Below are positions 29,257 through 38,935 of a stretch of 64,000 bases of DNA, piece by piece (within the stretch, counting starts at the first letter, position 1; the number at the start of each line of letters is the position of its first letter). The position numbers and the translations under genes are program-made. The notes beneath the pieces were generated by a model. It did not search any database and was not told the DNA's origin. It saw only the letters and a program-made list of their open reading frames with translations. The stretch is taken from the NCBI GenBank assembly GCA_001417715.1, contig BBRT01000208.1:32267-96266 (forward strand). Direction: 5' to 3'. Origin of the DNA: Candidatus Symbiothrix dinenymphae. Lineage in GTDB: Bacteria; Bacteroidota; Bacteroidia; Bacteroidales; Azobacteroidaceae.

Positions 29257-29352
29257 TGCAAAGGAGTCGAATGTTGGGATATCTTCGCCTATTGGATTGG
29301 GGAGAAACAGGTAAAGAGGTAAGATACACATCATCCATATTAAATTTTTTTG

Positions 29353-29360
29353 TACCTTTG
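29353..29360 (+). promoter_or_regulatory. -7 box for the HEPN-MNT pair
   Basis: TACCTTTG 24 nt before the ATG of the HEPN gene. Confidence 0.6.
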
Positions 29361-29384
29361 CAGAAATTTTTGCACTGATACACA

Positions 29385-29789
29385 ATGGATAAAGAACCCA
29401 TCATTAACGCCGACGAGATTGTGAAGCATTGGATAGACACATCTGATGCGGACTTTGAGGTCATGCTCACGCTACTTGAAACAAAGCAGAATAGTTGGGC
29501 ATTATTTCTCGGTCATCTCGTGCTTGAAAAACTATTGAAGGCATATTATGTGAAGCAGCACGGCACGCACGCACCGCTTTGGCACGACCTTGTACAGATT
29601 GCGCAGCGTGGAGGATTTGTCCTCACAGCCGAACAGGTTAGATGTTTGGATATAATTACCCAATTCAATCTCAATGCGCGTTATGACGACTATAAGCGTA
29701 ATTTCTATACACAATGCACTGCCGAATATACGGCAGAGTGGTCGGAAAAAATTAAACAACTACGAATATGGATAAAGGAGAGGCTATAA
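29385..29789 (+). CDS. HEPN-domain protein (toxin candidate of a HEPN-MNT pair)
   Basis: A 134-residue all-helical protein of the HEPN family: ALFLGHLVLEKLLKAYYV, then PLWHDLVQIAQ and a C-terminal helix with ARYDDYKRNFY. HEPN proteins of this class pair with minimal nucleotidyltransferases as toxin-antitoxin systems. The RNase motif R-x4-6-H is not obvious in the last helix here, so catalysis is uncertain; the pair may act like other members lacking the motif. The MNT gene overlaps its 3' end by 22 bp. Confidence 0.8.
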   Translation: MDKEPIINADEIVKHWIDTSDADFEVMLTLLETKQNSWALFLGHLVLEKLLKAYYVKQHGTHAPLWHDLVQIAQRGGFVLTAEQVRCLDIITQFNLNARYDDYKRNFYTQCTAEYTAEWSEKIKQLRIWIKERL

Positions 29790-30094
29790 TAGATAAAAGA
29801 GGGGCTATAAATGTTGCGCGGCAATATGCACAGGCAGTGAGAACGCATTATGGGTCAGGCAGAGTCTTTTTGTTTGGCTCGTATGCCAAGGGCAACTACC
29901 ACGAGGACAGCGACATTGACCTTGCCGTTATCTTTGGCGACTACGAAAACGGCTTTGACCGCGAAACGGAACTTATGCATTTGCGTCACGAAATTGATAT
30001 TCGCATTGAGCCGCACGCATTCCGCGAAAGCGAATTTACACCACAAGACCCGCTCGCATACGAGGTTTTGAAGTATGGGCGCGAGATAACTTAA
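29768..30094 (+). CDS. Minimal nucleotidyltransferase (MNT, antitoxin partner of HEPN)
   Basis: A 108-residue protein with the polymerase-beta-like signature GSYAKGNYHEDSDIDLAV (G37-S38, Asp49 and Asp51) and a third Asp in HEIDIRIEP. In known HEPN-MNT systems the MNT adds AMP to the HEPN toxin to inactivate it. It overlaps the HEPN gene, consistent with translational coupling. All three metal-binding acids are present, so it is likely active. Confidence 0.85.
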   Translation: MDKGEAIIDKRGAINVARQYAQAVRTHYGSGRVFLFGSYAKGNYHEDSDIDLAVIFGDYENGFDRETELMHLRHEIDIRIEPHAFRESEFTPQDPLAYEVLKYGREIT

Positions 30095-30097
30095 CGG

Positions 30098-30664
30098 TTA
30101 TTTTTTCACCCGCTTCTCATTCTTTGCAATGAAATCTTTCCAGCCGCTGTAATGCTTTTCTGACTGCGGGCGAGTGCCCTGAAAATGGTGGCAGAGGGCT
30201 GCTGCTACGGCATCGGTGGCGTCCAACTGAGGCAGGAGATTTTCTTTTGGGATTTTCAAATACTTTTGCAGCATGTACGACACTTGCTCTTTGGTGGCTG
30301 TTCCGGTGCCTGTGATTGCCATTTTGATTTTCAGCGGGGCATATTCAAAAATGGGGATGTCGCGACTGAGCGCTGCCGCCATCGCCACCCCCTGAGCACG
30401 TCCCAGTTTGAGCATACTCTGTACATTTTTGCCAAAAAACGGGGCTTCAATTGCCAGCTCGTCAGGCAAAAAATCGTCAATCAGGCTGATGACACGCTCA
30501 AAAATTCGCAGCAACCGCAAATAGTGACTGTCGTATTTTTCGAGCATCAGCACGCCCATCGTCAGCAACGCGGGCTTGTTGTTGGTGATTTGCAGCAAGC
30601 CGTAGCCCATCACATTGGTGCCCGGGTCGATGCCCATGATAATTTTGTCCTTGATTATTTCCAC
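30098..30664 (-). CDS. ruvC: Holliday junction resolvase RuvC
   Basis: A 188-residue endonuclease resolving recombination junctions with Ruv[18 protein letters not shown] carries the first catalytic Asp, [23 protein letters not shown] the Glu region, and [14 protein letters not shown] the last acids. I choose a GTG at 30664, which gives the usual eight-residue lead before the first strand; the ATG at 30637 would cut into that strand. The GTG start overlaps the end of the upstream 78-residue gene by 10 bp. It converges on the MNT gene with 3 bp between stops. Confidence 0.93.
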   Translation of the reverse strand: MEIIKDKIIMGIDPGTNVMGYGLLQITNNKPALLTMGVLMLEKYDSHYLRLLRIFERVISLIDDFLPDELAIEAPFFGKNVQSMLKLGRAQGVAMAAALSRDIPIFEYAPLKIKMAITGTGTATKEQVSYMLQKYLKIPKENLLPQLDATDAVAAALCHHFQGTRPQSEKHYSGWKDFIAKNEKRVKK

Positions 30665-30891
30665 AACCGTTTTATTGCTTGCTCTACAAAAAAACTGATG
30701 ATTGTTGGACCGGCGGCACCCACGGCGGCATGTACGGCATCTTTTGCCGCACCCGCCAATAAAGGACCGGGGTGGCTGCAAAGATAGCTCCAATTGTCTT
30801 TTATATCCACCGTCAAAGCATTTGCATCCGCTGACAAGCGCGCCTCCTGCCGTTTTAACGCCTCCAAAGGAGTTAATTTTTTGTTACTCAT
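30655..30891 (-). CDS. 78-residue hypothetical protein with a C-terminal hydrophobic segment
   Basis: A small protein ([19 protein letters not shown]) with a glycine/alanine-rich hydrophobic C-terminal half ([34 protein letters not shown]) that may be membrane-associated. It overlaps and probably is cotranscribed with ruvC. I do not recognise the family. Confidence 0.6.
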   Translation of the reverse strand: MSNKKLTPLEALKRQEARLSADANALTVDIKDNWSYLCSHPGPLLAGAAKDAVHAAVGAAGPTIISFFVEQAIKRLWK

Positions 30892-30945
30892 AATGAAAAT
30901 ATATAACTGTAATAATTTTTTTTGTTCTTAACTCTTATTTGTGCT

Positions 30946-31758
30946 TTACCTTTTCCTAACTGAAATTCCTTCGTTTTGCAAATATTGTTTTAAATCTGCT
31001 ATTGGGATTTCGTTGAAGTGGAAGATGCTGGCTGCGAGGGCTGCGTCGGCTTTTCCGAGGGTGAATACGTCTTTGAAGTGTTCTTTTTTGCCTGCGCCGC
31101 CGGAGGCGATGATGGGGATGCCTAAGTTTTCTGATAATTGCGCCAATGCTTCGTTGGCGTAGCCTGTTTTTGCGCCGTCGTGCGCCATAGAGGTGAACAG
31201 GATTTCGCCTGCGCCGCGATTTTCGGCTTCTTTTGCCCAGTCGAACAGGTTTTTGTCGGTAGGGATGCGCCCGCCATTGAGGTAGCATGTCCAGCCCCTG
31301 CCCCCCTCAATGGAGCTTAAATCCCTCCTGAGGGGGGTAGGGGGGGCTGAGGCTGTGTCCGGCTTTGCATCAATCGCCACTACGCACACCTGAGAGCCAA
31401 AATTGTTGGCGATTTCTTCAATCAGTTTGGGGTTGCGGATGGCTGCCGAATTGATGGATACTTTGTCGGCTCCGGCGTTCAAAAGTTTGTCCACATCGCT
31501 TAGTTCGTTGATTCCGCCGCCTACGGTGAAGGGGATATTGACTGTTGCTGCTACGCGGCGCACTATGTCGAGGAAGGTTTTGCGTCCCTCGTGCGAGGCG
31601 GTGATGTCGAGATAGACCAACTCGTCGGCACCCTGTTCGCTGTATTGTCTGCCTAATTCCACAGGGTCGCCGGCATCGCGAAAATTGACGAAGTGGATGC
31701 CTTTGACGGTGGAGCCGTCTTTCACGTCTAAGCAGGGGATGATACGTTTTGCAAGCAT
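30946..31758 (-). CDS. hisF: Imidazole glycerol phosphate synthase subunit HisF, with an in-frame insert
   Basis: The cyclase subunit of histidine biosynthesis, a TIM barrel with catalytic Asp11 (IPCLDVKDG) and Asp130 (VVAIDAK). At 270 residues it is about 19 longer than usual: residues about 133-155 ([21 protein letters not shown]) sit directly behind the catalytic Asp130 loop. They are encoded by a palindromic GC-rich element (about 31291-31357). The frame continues into normal HisF ([37 protein letters not shown]). It lies 4 bp after rloB and is presumably read from that transcript, while hisA is on the far side of the rloAB cassette. Confidence 0.93.
   Translation of the reverse strand: MLAKRIIPCLDVKDGSTVKGIHFVNFRDAGDPVELGRQYSEQGADELVYLDITASHEGRKTFLDIVRRVAATVNIPFTVGGGINELSDVDKLLNAGADKVSINSAAIRNPKLIEEIANNFGSQVCVVAIDAKPDTASAPPTPLRRDLSSIEGGRGWTCYLNGGRIPTDKNLFDWAKEAENRGAGEILFTSMAHDGAKTGYANEALAQLSENLGIPIIASGGAGKKEHFKDVFTLGKADAALAASIFHFNEIPIADLKQYLQNEGISVRKR
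31291..31357. repeat. Palindromic element inserted in frame inside hisF
   Basis: Two GC-rich arms, each reading CAGCCCC..CCCCCCTCA outward-in, face each other around a GAGGGATTTAAGCTCC centre. The element keeps the reading frame open and adds about 20 codons, like the protein-coding palindromes described in Rickettsia. Confidence 0.75.
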
Positions 31759-31762
31759 TTGT

Positions 31763-32476
31763 TTATTCTCCTTTATTAAATTTGTTCTTGATTTCTTCGT
31801 TTAATTCGTCTGATTTTCCAATTAGTTCTTCAACCAATTTGAACACATAAGTGCAAGGATTATGCTCTGCAAATTTTTCATCATCATACGAATTAGATAG
31901 TTTTTCCGCATTTGCTATTGCTTGTGTCTGGTCGCCGTATTTTTGCAAAATAGCGTATGTATCAGTAGCCTCTTTTAGATATTTATAAGGTTTCTTTTTA
32001 CTTTTCCACTTTTTATTTACTTCTTGTTCTATTGCTTTTTTATACTCATCTCTACTCATTGCAGTGACCCGATTATGAAAATGCAATAAATACCACAGTT
32101 CAAAGGCTTCATTACTCCAAGCACAACCAATATTATGGGTTTTTGCCTTTAGAATCGCACTGTTAAACGCATTAGGCTTGAAATTGTCCTTATCAAACAC
32201 TGCCCATACTCTGTCATATTTTTGCACTGACTTATCCCTCAGTTTGATGGCTTTTTCTACAACTTTAAGCGTACTTATTCCTCCTCCGTCACATTTTACA
32301 TCCAAAACAATATTGCCAATCTGCTTTGGAAAACTTTTGAAATAGTTTGGCTCCGTTTTTTCGCCCTCACAAACAATTAGAAAAAAGACTCTTACATCTC
32401 TGCTCGCTTTCTTTTTATTGCTTTTATATGCAAACTTTTTCTGTAAAGCATTATCAATTTTTATCACTCTTGCCAT
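31763..32476 (-). CDS. rloB: RloB-family protein (defence partner of RloA)
   Basis: A 237-residue protein with RloB signatures: [28 protein letters not shown] and [15 protein letters not shown], a Toprim-like arrangement of acidic residues. RloA/RloB resemble the abortive infection pair AbiLi/AbiLii and often sit in defence islands. It is separated from rloA by 12 bp and from hisF by 4 bp. The C terminus is charged and helical. Confidence 0.85.
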   Translation of the reverse strand: MARVIKIDNALQKKFAYKSNKKKASRDVRVFFLIVCEGEKTEPNYFKSFPKQIGNIVLDVKCDGGGISTLKVVEKAIKLRDKSVQKYDRVWAVFDKDNFKPNAFNSAILKAKTHNIGCAWSNEAFELWYLLHFHNRVTAMSRDEYKKAIEQEVNKKWKSKKKPYKYLKEATDTYAILQKYGDQTQAIANAEKLSNSYDDEKFAEHNPCTYVFKLVEELIGKSDELNEEIKNKFNKGE

Positions 32477-32488
32477 ATTGTTCGGTTT

Positions 32489-33748
32489 TTAATTGGTAAT
32501 AAAAGGAATAGCTCCGTATCTGCCCCGAATGTAATTTTTCTCAAGATTGGCATCATTTCTGACTTTAGAACCATCAGGTAAATTGAAATCATAAAGAGAA
32601 TACAAATCAGTTTGCTCTCTGTCATCTTTTTCAGTAAACCAAACTTGGTCGCGTCTAAACAAATCTGCATTTAACAAATTTGTGTCGTGCGTAGCAAACA
32701 AGAGCTGTGCGTTGTTAGGGTTTGTTTGCGGGTCATTAAACAAATTGACTATCTGAATGGTAATTAACGGATGCAATTTTGAATCCAACTCATCAATTAT
32801 CAATACATTACCCAATAGTAATGTGTCAAAGATCGGACCTGATAAATCCATTATCTTTTTTGTTCCTTCGGATTCATTTTCCACGCTATCTAATAAAACA
32901 GTATCTGTTATTTTTCCATTTTTATCATATTTATTATGGATGGTCTTAAGGGCAATAATCGTTGCGCCGGGCATCTCTTTAGCAAGTTTATCTTTCATGT
33001 TCTTAGGTATTGATTTAGGCAAGTCTGTTGGCGTAAATTCAGATTCAATAATTTGGACATCTTTAAAGCCTAATTTTAGTGTTTGAAAGAGTGACAAAGA
33101 TTCTTTGCTGCCTGCTAACTTTTTGCGAAGCATATTTAATGAAAATCTACTGTAATCCTTATGAGTAACGCCGGATAAGACCGCATAATTCCTAAAACAT
33201 TCCATTATTTGCTTTGAAATAACTCCTCCAAGTTGGGCAACCAACGAAATAAAAAGCCGATTATCATTCGTTGCTTCTTCTTTTCCCTGTCCTTCTTCAA
33301 ATTGGGCTGAAACACCTATTCCTTCTTGAGTTCTTATGAAAAGAGCCTTTTCTGTCTTGGAACTTTTGCCGGTAAAAAGCCATTCATTTACAATTTTTGT
33401 TTGGCTATATTCAAAGCCATATCGGAATTTCTTGTTTTCCTTAATGAAGATAACTTCAAAAAAAGTAGGCGTATTTTTATTCTCTGCAGAAAGCAAAAAT
33501 GGAGTAAACTCTAATTCGTCGGAATCGTTTAATTTTACCGAGTTTAAAACCAAATCACGCATCAGATGTAACGCTTTAATCAAATTGCTTTTCCCACTTG
33601 AATTAGCCCCATAGACAACAATCGACCGCAGAAGGTTATGGCTCGAAATCACATTTTGTTTCAATTCCGAAATGCCTTGCGCCTCAAAATCGAGTGTTCT
33701 TCGTTCATTAAACGAAAGAAAATTCCCAACAGTAAATTTAATTATCAT
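32489..33748 (-). CDS. rloA: RloA-family AAA ATPase (AbiLi-like)
   Basis: A 419-residue SMC/ABC-type ATPase: MIIKFTVGNFLSFNERRTLDF at the start, Walker A VVYGANSSGKSNLIKALHLM, Walker B NVLIIDELDSKLHP, and the H-loop LLFATHDTNLL. The start at 33748 begins the canonical first strand; a TTG 51 bp upstream precedes the promoter box and is rejected. The -7 box TATCTTTG (33773-33780) and a terminator between hisA and this gene show it has its own transcription. Confidence 0.87.
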   Translation of the reverse strand: MIIKFTVGNFLSFNERRTLDFEAQGISELKQNVISSHNLLRSIVVYGANSSGKSNLIKALHLMRDLVLNSVKLNDSDELEFTPFLLSAENKNTPTFFEVIFIKENKKFRYGFEYSQTKIVNEWLFTGKSSKTEKALFIRTQEGIGVSAQFEEGQGKEEATNDNRLFISLVAQLGGVISKQIMECFRNYAVLSGVTHKDYSRFSLNMLRKKLAGSKESLSLFQTLKLGFKDVQIIESEFTPTDLPKSIPKNMKDKLAKEMPGATIIALKTIHNKYDKNGKITDTVLLDSVENESEGTKKIMDLSGPIFDTLLLGNVLIIDELDSKLHPLITIQIVNLFNDPQTNPNNAQLLFATHDTNLLNADLFRRDQVWFTEKDDREQTDLYSLYDFNLPDGSKVRNDANLEKNYIRGRYGAIPFITN

Positions 33749-33772
33749 ATTATTGCCTTTGAAATTATTCCG

Positions 33773-33780
33773 CAAAGATA
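33773..33780 (-). promoter_or_regulatory. -7 box for rloA
   Basis: TATCTTTG on the minus strand, 24 nt before the rloA ATG; probably also drives rloB and hisF. Confidence 0.6.
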
Positions 33781-33813
33781 ATGTTTTTTTTGGAAGCAAA
33801 TCACTTTTTTCGC

Positions 33814-33842
33814 TTTATTTTGAGAATTTTTCTCAAAATAAA
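33814..33842. terminator. 12-bp hairpin terminator after hisA
   Basis: Exact inverted arms (33814-33825 and 33831-33842, ATTTTGAGA core) with a 5-nt loop directly downstream of the hisA stop, separating hisA from rloA transcription. Confidence 0.65.
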
Positions 33843-33844
33843 TG

Positions 33845-34561
33845 CTATTTCACCAATTCCTTCAATGTAATTTTCCCCTCATAAATCGCTTTCCCAATAA
33901 TCACCCCCGGAATATGCGCAGCATCCAATTTCTGCACATCTTCAATGCACGAAACGCCGCCGCTGGCTATCAAATGACATTCTGCATTGGCAGCCAAAAT
34001 CTGTTTGTAAAGGTCAATATTGGGACCCGTCAGCATCCCGTCGCAACTAATATCGGTGCAAATGACTTTGGAAATGCCTTGCTTGCGCCATTTTTCGATG
34101 AAGGGGAGAATTTCTTCGTTGCTGTCTTCCGTCCAGCCCGTTACAGACACTTTATTGTCGCGACAGTCGGCTCCCAGAATGATTTTGTCGGCACCGAACT
34201 TGTCTATCCAGCGTTGAAACAACTCCGGATTGTTTACGGCGATACTGCCTCCGGTCACCATCTGCGCCCCACAGTCGAATGCCACATTGAGGTCGAAGCC
34301 CGATTTCAGCCCGCCGCCAAAATCAATAACCAGCGAAGTGTGCGTTGCAAGCCGCTCCAGCACATCAAAATTGACAATGTGTTGCGCCTTGGCACCATCC
34401 AAATCCACCACATGCAGGCGGCGAATACCGTGGGCTTCAAACATTTTGGCAACCTCCAACGGGTCTTCATTATACACCGTCTTCTGCGCATAATCGCCCT
34501 TAGCAAGCCGCACACACTTGCCATCCAAAATATCTATCGCAGGAATTATCTCTATATTCAT
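33845..34561 (-). CDS. hisA: Phosphoribosylformimino-5-aminoimidazole carboxamide ribotide isomerase HisA
   Basis: A 238-residue TIM barrel of histidine biosynthesis: [19 protein letters not shown] with catalytic Asp at the first strand, [21 protein letters not shown] and [16 protein letters not shown] with the second Asp. The start at 34561 is chosen because the frame upstream is antisense to bamA. It begins 3 bp after the bamA stop. hisH and hisIE, usual neighbours, are not in the window. Confidence 0.95.
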   Translation of the reverse strand: MNIEIIPAIDILDGKCVRLAKGDYAQKTVYNEDPLEVAKMFEAHGIRRLHVVDLDGAKAQHIVNFDVLERLATHTSLVIDFGGGLKSGFDLNVAFDCGAQMVTGGSIAVNNPELFQRWIDKFGADKIILGADCRDNKVSVTGWTEDSNEEILPFIEKWRKQGISKVICTDISCDGMLTGPNIDLYKQILAANAECHLIASGGVSCIEDVQKLDAAHIPGVIIGKAIYEGKITLKELVK

Positions 34562-34563
34562 AA

Positions 34564-37302
34564 TTAAAACTCTTGCCCAAGTATGAAATGAATTTGCGAC
34601 CCTGAGATATTGCTCGAGGGGGTTGGGCGGTCGAAACCATACGCCCAATCCAGCCCCATCAGCCCTATCATCGGGAGGAAGATGCGGACTCCTATGCCTG
34701 CCGAGCGTTTCAAATCGAAGGGGTTGAAAAACTTCGTTTGCGACCACGCATTGCCCGCTTCCATGAACGCTAAACCGTAAATCGTTGCCGACTGTTCGAG
34801 CATGAACGGGTAGCGCAACTCCAAACTCAGGCGCGTGTAGGCATAGCCGTCCTGATTGGGGGTGAGCGAACCGCCCTCGTAGCCACGCAAGCCGACGGTT
34901 TCGTTGGCATACATCGTGGAGTAGCCGGTCATCCCGTCGCCACCCATGTAGAATGTTTGGAACGGATTGTATTTGTTTGTGTTATAGGAATTTAAGAAAC
35001 CGTATTCGAGGCGACCCATGACTACCGGTGTCCGCTTCGGACCGTTGTTGATAGGCAACTTCGCCAGCGGAATGAATATCTTACTTTTGAATTTCACCTT
35101 GTAATATTCAATCCATTTGAACATGGCGGGGTTATATCTCTCCATCGAAGCATAATCGGTGTTGTCAAACAATGAATAGGGCGGCGTGCCATTCACCGAC
35201 AGCGAAAAAGTGGAACCTGAACGTGTGTAGAGCTGATTGTCTATTGAACTGCGCCCCAAAGTCAAGCCCAACGAAAATTCATTGGCATTACCGTTTTGCA
35301 CCACAAAATACTGCCAGTTGTGCATTATATAACGCTGATAGCCAAGCTCTGCCGACAAGGTGAAATACATATCGGGCCAATTCAACCGGCGACTGTGACC
35401 AACAGACATGCCAAGTATTTCCATGGATGTATTGTCGTCATAAGCCAAATCGCTGTAGCCGTAACCACTGCCATAGCCGCTGCCGTAGCCGTAGCCGCCG
35501 TAACCATACATGCTGTTCGTGTATGAACGCGAATCCACGCCGGTTTGCCTCATATAGAACGCGCTGACTGACAGCCCGTTAGGTCGCTTGCTGCCGAGCC
35601 AGGGTTCCATAAATGAAATGCTGTAAGATTGATAATACCGCCCGTTGGTTTGCCCACTGATGGACAATGTTTGCCCGTCGCCTCGCGGGAAAATGCCTTT
35701 GTGCGCACTTGGATATAGCAAATTTTTAATGGAAAAGTTGTTAAAAGATAAACCTACACGCCCCACAATGCCGGTTTGCCCATATCCTAACGAAAATTCG
35801 ACTTGGTCGCTGCCTTTGGTGGTCAGATTGTAGGTCAAATCCATTGTACCGCTTTGCGCGTCAGGCACTTGCTGAACTATATCGGGTGCCTCCATATCGA
35901 AATGCTTCATATTTCCCAACATACGATACGATTCTATCACCGCATCTTTGCTGTAAAGTTGCCCGGGCTTTGTGGTTAATTCGCGGCGGATAACGTCTTC
36001 ATACACCACATCGTTGCCTGTGATATTGACTCGGTTGATGGTGGCTTGCACACCTTCCGTGATGCGAATTTCCAAGTCAATCGAATCATTTTCAATCTGC
36101 ACCTCCACTGCATCGGGATTCGCGAATATATAGCCCTGATTGTAATACGAATTGCCAATAGACTCATCATCAGCCATCAGCTTGTCGTTCAATTTCTTCT
36201 GATTATAGACATCGCCCGACTTCATATCCAGCACACGGCTCAGCCCCTCTGTCGGGTAAACCGTGTTGCCTATCCACTTCACATCGCGCAGGAAGTATTT
36301 GTGACCTTCCTCCACGGTGACGAACACATCCACTTTTTTAGACACATCACCCTTTTTATCCAACACCGGAGCCACGCTGTCTGCCACAATACGGGCATCA
36401 CGGAAGCCGGATTCGTTGTATTTGGCAACGATATTGCCCAAATCTTCGGTATAATTCTCGCGATTGAACTTGGTGGAACGCAGCCACTTACGCGTAAATT
36501 CCTTGAACGGCATGCGTTTCCCAAACACAGGGTAATTGGTCTTTTTCATCGCAATTCGTATGTCGGAAGCCTTAATCGCATCGTTGCCAAGAATATGCAC
36601 CTTGCGAATTTTGATTTTTTCCTTCTTATCAACGGTGATGTCCAAAATGATTTTGCCGGGGTTAGACACATCCGGTTTCTGCTGAATTTCAACCGTGGAA
36701 TTGTTAAAACTTTTCTTCTCAAAAAAATCTTTCGTGCGCTTGCGTATGCGATTGAGAATATTAGGCGTGATTTGCTGCCCCCGAAAAACACCCACGTAAG
36801 GCTCCAATTCCTCCCGCTCACCCTTTTTCACGCCATGAAACACCACGCTGGAAATGATAGGATTGGGCTTGAGCTGAACCGACAGCCACACACTATCCTC
36901 GCTCAACCGAGAGGCTAAAATTGTCACATCCGAAAACAAGCCCGTCTTCCAAAATGCCTTCTGAGCAGCCGAAAGCTCCTCCCCCGGCACCTTCACCTTC
37001 TCCCCCACAGCCAAGCCCGAAATGCCCACCAGCACATAATCCTGATAGCCATAGTTCTCCACGCCCGACACCTTAATATCGGCAATGGTGTATTTTTTAG
37101 AGCCGCTCAACGTGTATTTGATTTCGGGCACCTCGTGCGTGGCAGTGTCTTGGGCAACCTTATCCTGCACAATCGTGTCATTTTGAGCAACATCGTTTTG
37201 TGCGACCGCAAAAGTCGCCCCTACGAACAGCAACACCGCTGTCATTGCGGGCTTGACCCGCAATCCCCTGAAAACTATTCTAAGTATATTCTTCATTTGC
37301 AA
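34564..37302 (-). CDS. bamA: BamA, outer-membrane assembly factor (Omp85)
   Basis: About 912 residues: signal peptide, five POTRA domains (for example [57 protein letters not shown]) and a 16-strand barrel ending [10 protein letters not shown] with the terminal Phe required for insertion. It inserts and folds outer-membrane proteins. The signal peptide contains [10 protein letters not shown], which is the translation of a REP-like repeat (37241-37268). An unusual Gly-Tyr-rich loop ([18 protein letters not shown]) lies in the barrel. Its start overlaps the uppS stop by 10 bp. Confidence 0.96.
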   Translation of the reverse strand: MQMKNILRIVFRGLRVKPAMTAVLLFVGATFAVAQNDVAQNDTIVQDKVAQDTATHEVPEIKYTLSGSKKYTIADIKVSGVENYGYQDYVLVGISGLAVGEKVKVPGEELSAAQKAFWKTGLFSDVTILASRLSEDSVWLSVQLKPNPIISSVVFHGVKKGEREELEPYVGVFRGQQITPNILNRIRKRTKDFFEKKSFNNSTVEIQQKPDVSNPGKIILDITVDKKEKIKIRKVHILGNDAIKASDIRIAMKKTNYPVFGKRMPFKEFTRKWLRSTKFNRENYTEDLGNIVAKYNESGFRDARIVADSVAPVLDKKGDVSKKVDVFVTVEEGHKYFLRDVKWIGNTVYPTEGLSRVLDMKSGDVYNQKKLNDKLMADDESIGNSYYNQGYIFANPDAVEVQIENDSIDLEIRITEGVQATINRVNITGNDVVYEDVIRRELTTKPGQLYSKDAVIESYRMLGNMKHFDMEAPDIVQQVPDAQSGTMDLTYNLTTKGSDQVEFSLGYGQTGIVGRVGLSFNNFSIKNLLYPSAHKGIFPRGDGQTLSISGQTNGRYYQSYSISFMEPWLGSKRPNGLSVSAFYMRQTGVDSRSYTNSMYGYGGYGYGSGYGSGYGYSDLAYDDNTSMEILGMSVGHSRRLNWPDMYFTLSAELGYQRYIMHNWQYFVVQNGNANEFSLGLTLGRSSIDNQLYTRSGSTFSLSVNGTPPYSLFDNTDYASMERYNPAMFKWIEYYKVKFKSKIFIPLAKLPINNGPKRTPVVMGRLEYGFLNSYNTNKYNPFQTFYMGGDGMTGYSTMYANETVGLRGYEGGSLTPNQDGYAYTRLSLELRYPFMLEQSATIYGLAFMEAGNAWSQTKFFNPFDLKRSAGIGVRIFLPMIGLMGLDWAYGFDRPTPSSNISGSQIHFILGQEF
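37241..37268. repeat. REP-like palindrome inside the bamA signal-peptide codons, copy b
   Basis: Contains CATTGCGGGCTTGACCCGCA, identical in core to the copy at 29229; here translated as part of the BamA signal peptide. Confidence 0.85.
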
Positions 37303-38036
37303 TTATTTACATTTTCTATTTGCTCACTCGTCTTCCCAAACCGCCTTTCGCGGGTTTGAAAATCTGCAATTGCTTCCTTAAACCGGTCGGCGCGAAAATC
37401 CGGCCAGTAGATGTCTGTGAAATACAGCTCTGCGTAGGCTAATTGCCACAGCAGGTAATTGCTGATGCGCTGTTCGCCTCCTGTGCGAATCAGCAAATCA
37501 GGGTCAGGCATCTGTTTTGTACACAGGTAGTCAGGGAAATTCTCTTTCGTTATTTCGTCCAATGTCAACCTGCCTTGCTGCACCTCTGTTGCCATCATTT
37601 TGGCGGCATTGGCAATCTCCCAGCGGGAGGAATAGCTCAAGGCGAGTGTCAAAACCAGGGCGGTGTTGCCGGCTGTTTTGTCGATACAGTCCTGCAAATT
37701 GTCGCGCGTGCGTTGCGGCAGGCGGCTCAAATCGCCAATCACGCGTAGCGACACGCCGTTTTTCATCAAATCTTCCGTTTCGCGCTGCACCGCAATCACC
37801 ACCAACTCCATCAGCGCATCCACTTCGGCTTGCGGACGGTTCCAGTTTTCGGTCGAGAACGTGTAGAGTGTCAGGTACTTAACACCAATTTCAACAGCAG
37901 CCTCCACCACTTTGCGCACCGACACAACCCCTTCGCGATGACCCTCATAGCGGTCAAGCGCGCGTTGTTGTGCCCAGCGTCCGTTCCCATCCATTATGAT
38001 GGCAACATGCTTCGGAAGTCGTTGTATATCACTCAT
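37293..38036 (-). CDS. uppS: Isoprenyl transferase (undecaprenyl diphosphate synthase)
   Basis: A 247-residue cis-prenyltransferase making the C55 lipid carrier for cell-wall synthesis. HVAIIMDGNGRWAQQR holds the catalytic Asp16; LTLYTFSTENWNRP, PDLLIRTGGEQRISNYLLWQ and ELYFTDIYWPDF are conserved. It is upstream of and overlaps bamA, the usual uppS-bamA order in Bacteroidota. Confidence 0.96.
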   Translation of the reverse strand: MSDIQRLPKHVAIIMDGNGRWAQQRALDRYEGHREGVVSVRKVVEAAVEIGVKYLTLYTFSTENWNRPQAEVDALMELVVIAVQRETEDLMKNGVSLRVIGDLSRLPQRTRDNLQDCIDKTAGNTALVLTLALSYSSRWEIANAAKMMATEVQQGRLTLDEITKENFPDYLCTKQMPDPDLLIRTGGEQRISNYLLWQLAYAELYFTDIYWPDFRADRFKEAIADFQTRERRFGKTSEQIENVNNCK

Positions 38037-38044
38037 ATTCTTAT

Positions 38045-38158
38045 CAGTTACCAGTTACCAGTTACCAGTTATCCATTTTCAATTACCAATTTACCAATTA
38101 CCAATTTTCAATTACCCAATTATCAACTACCTAATTGGTAACTGGTAACTGGTAACTG
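38045..38158. repeat. 22-bp perfect inverted repeat built of heptamers between the DUF6089 gene and uppS
   Basis: The arms 38045-38066 and 38137-38158 are exact complements and consist of three tandem CAGTTAC units. The 70-nt centre is a second degenerate tandem array (TTACCAA). The right arm ends at the base before the DUF6089 stop codon (38159). It can form a long hairpin in the mRNA ahead of uppS. Confidence 0.9.
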
Positions 38159-38851
38159 CTATGGTTCGCAGCATCCATTTGTTCTCAGTCCTATGTCCCA
38201 TGTGATGGTGAAGAGGACTGTGTTGTAACTATCGTTGTTTTTGAATGTCCCTTCGCTTGTTTTGTACGGGTCATTCAAATTAAATTTTTCTCTCTTGTCC
38301 GGTGTATCAAAATCGTCGCTAAACAATTGATGCACTGCCACTTCCAATCCTAAATTCAACCTGTTCATCAGTTTGTATCGCAACCCCAAACCCAGAGGTA
38401 CTTGGAAACCAAAGAACCTGTCTGTACCGCTTGCGTACGTCAAGCCCAATCCGGCGAAGATGTAGGGCGTAATCGGACTGGTGTTCAGATACTCGTATTT
38501 GTCGCTGTAAGGCACAAAATTAAACTCTATGTGTCCTCCCAATTCCACAAATATGCGTTCAAAACTTGTCTGTGCATCGTATGGGAAAACATTTTTAACA
38601 TTTTTTGTGTCGCCGTTCACCCGTCCGAGCAGCAAATCTGCCGCCATTGACCATCTAAAATTCAAATTCTCCCTAAAAACGACCCCTATTGCGGGGTTGA
38701 AATTGAGAAACATATCGTTCATGTTGGCATCGCCCATATAATTTGCTACACCTGCCGCACCTCCAATTTCATATTTATATTCCTGTGCAACCGCCGCTAC
38801 ACAAGTCCCTGCCAAAAACAGGCTTATCATTATTTTTGAAACTGTTTTCAT
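38159..38851 (-). CDS. DUF6089-type outer-membrane beta-barrel protein
   Basis: A 230-residue protein with a signal peptide (IMISLFLAGTCVAAVAQ) followed by alternating beta strands (YKYEIGGAAGVANYMGDANM, VPLGLGLRYKLMNRLNLGLEVA) and ending NGCCEP. This family is regularly found beside uppS and bamA in Bacteroidota, as here. Start 38851 is chosen for the signal peptide; the frame upstream runs through a REP-like repeat. Function unknown. Confidence 0.8.
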   Translation of the reverse strand: MKTVSKIMISLFLAGTCVAAVAQEYKYEIGGAAGVANYMGDANMNDMFLNFNPAIGVVFRENLNFRWSMAADLLLGRVNGDTKNVKNVFPYDAQTSFERIFVELGGHIEFNFVPYSDKYEYLNTSPITPYIFAGLGLTYASGTDRFFGFQVPLGLGLRYKLMNRLNLGLEVAVHQLFSDDFDTPDKREKFNLNDPYKTSEGTFKNNDSYNTVLFTITWDIGLRTNGCCEP

Positions 38852-38867
38852 TTTATCTTCCATTGTG

Positions 38868-38897
38868 TCATTGCGGGCTTGACCCCGCAATCTCCCG
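38868..38897. repeat. REP-like palindrome, copy c
   Basis: Contains CATTGCGGGCTTGACCCCGC with one extra C relative to copies a and b, upstream of the DUF6089 gene. Confidence 0.75.
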
Positions 38898-38935
38898 AAG
38901 TATAACGTAAAAATCGTTTCAAAATTGTACTTTTG

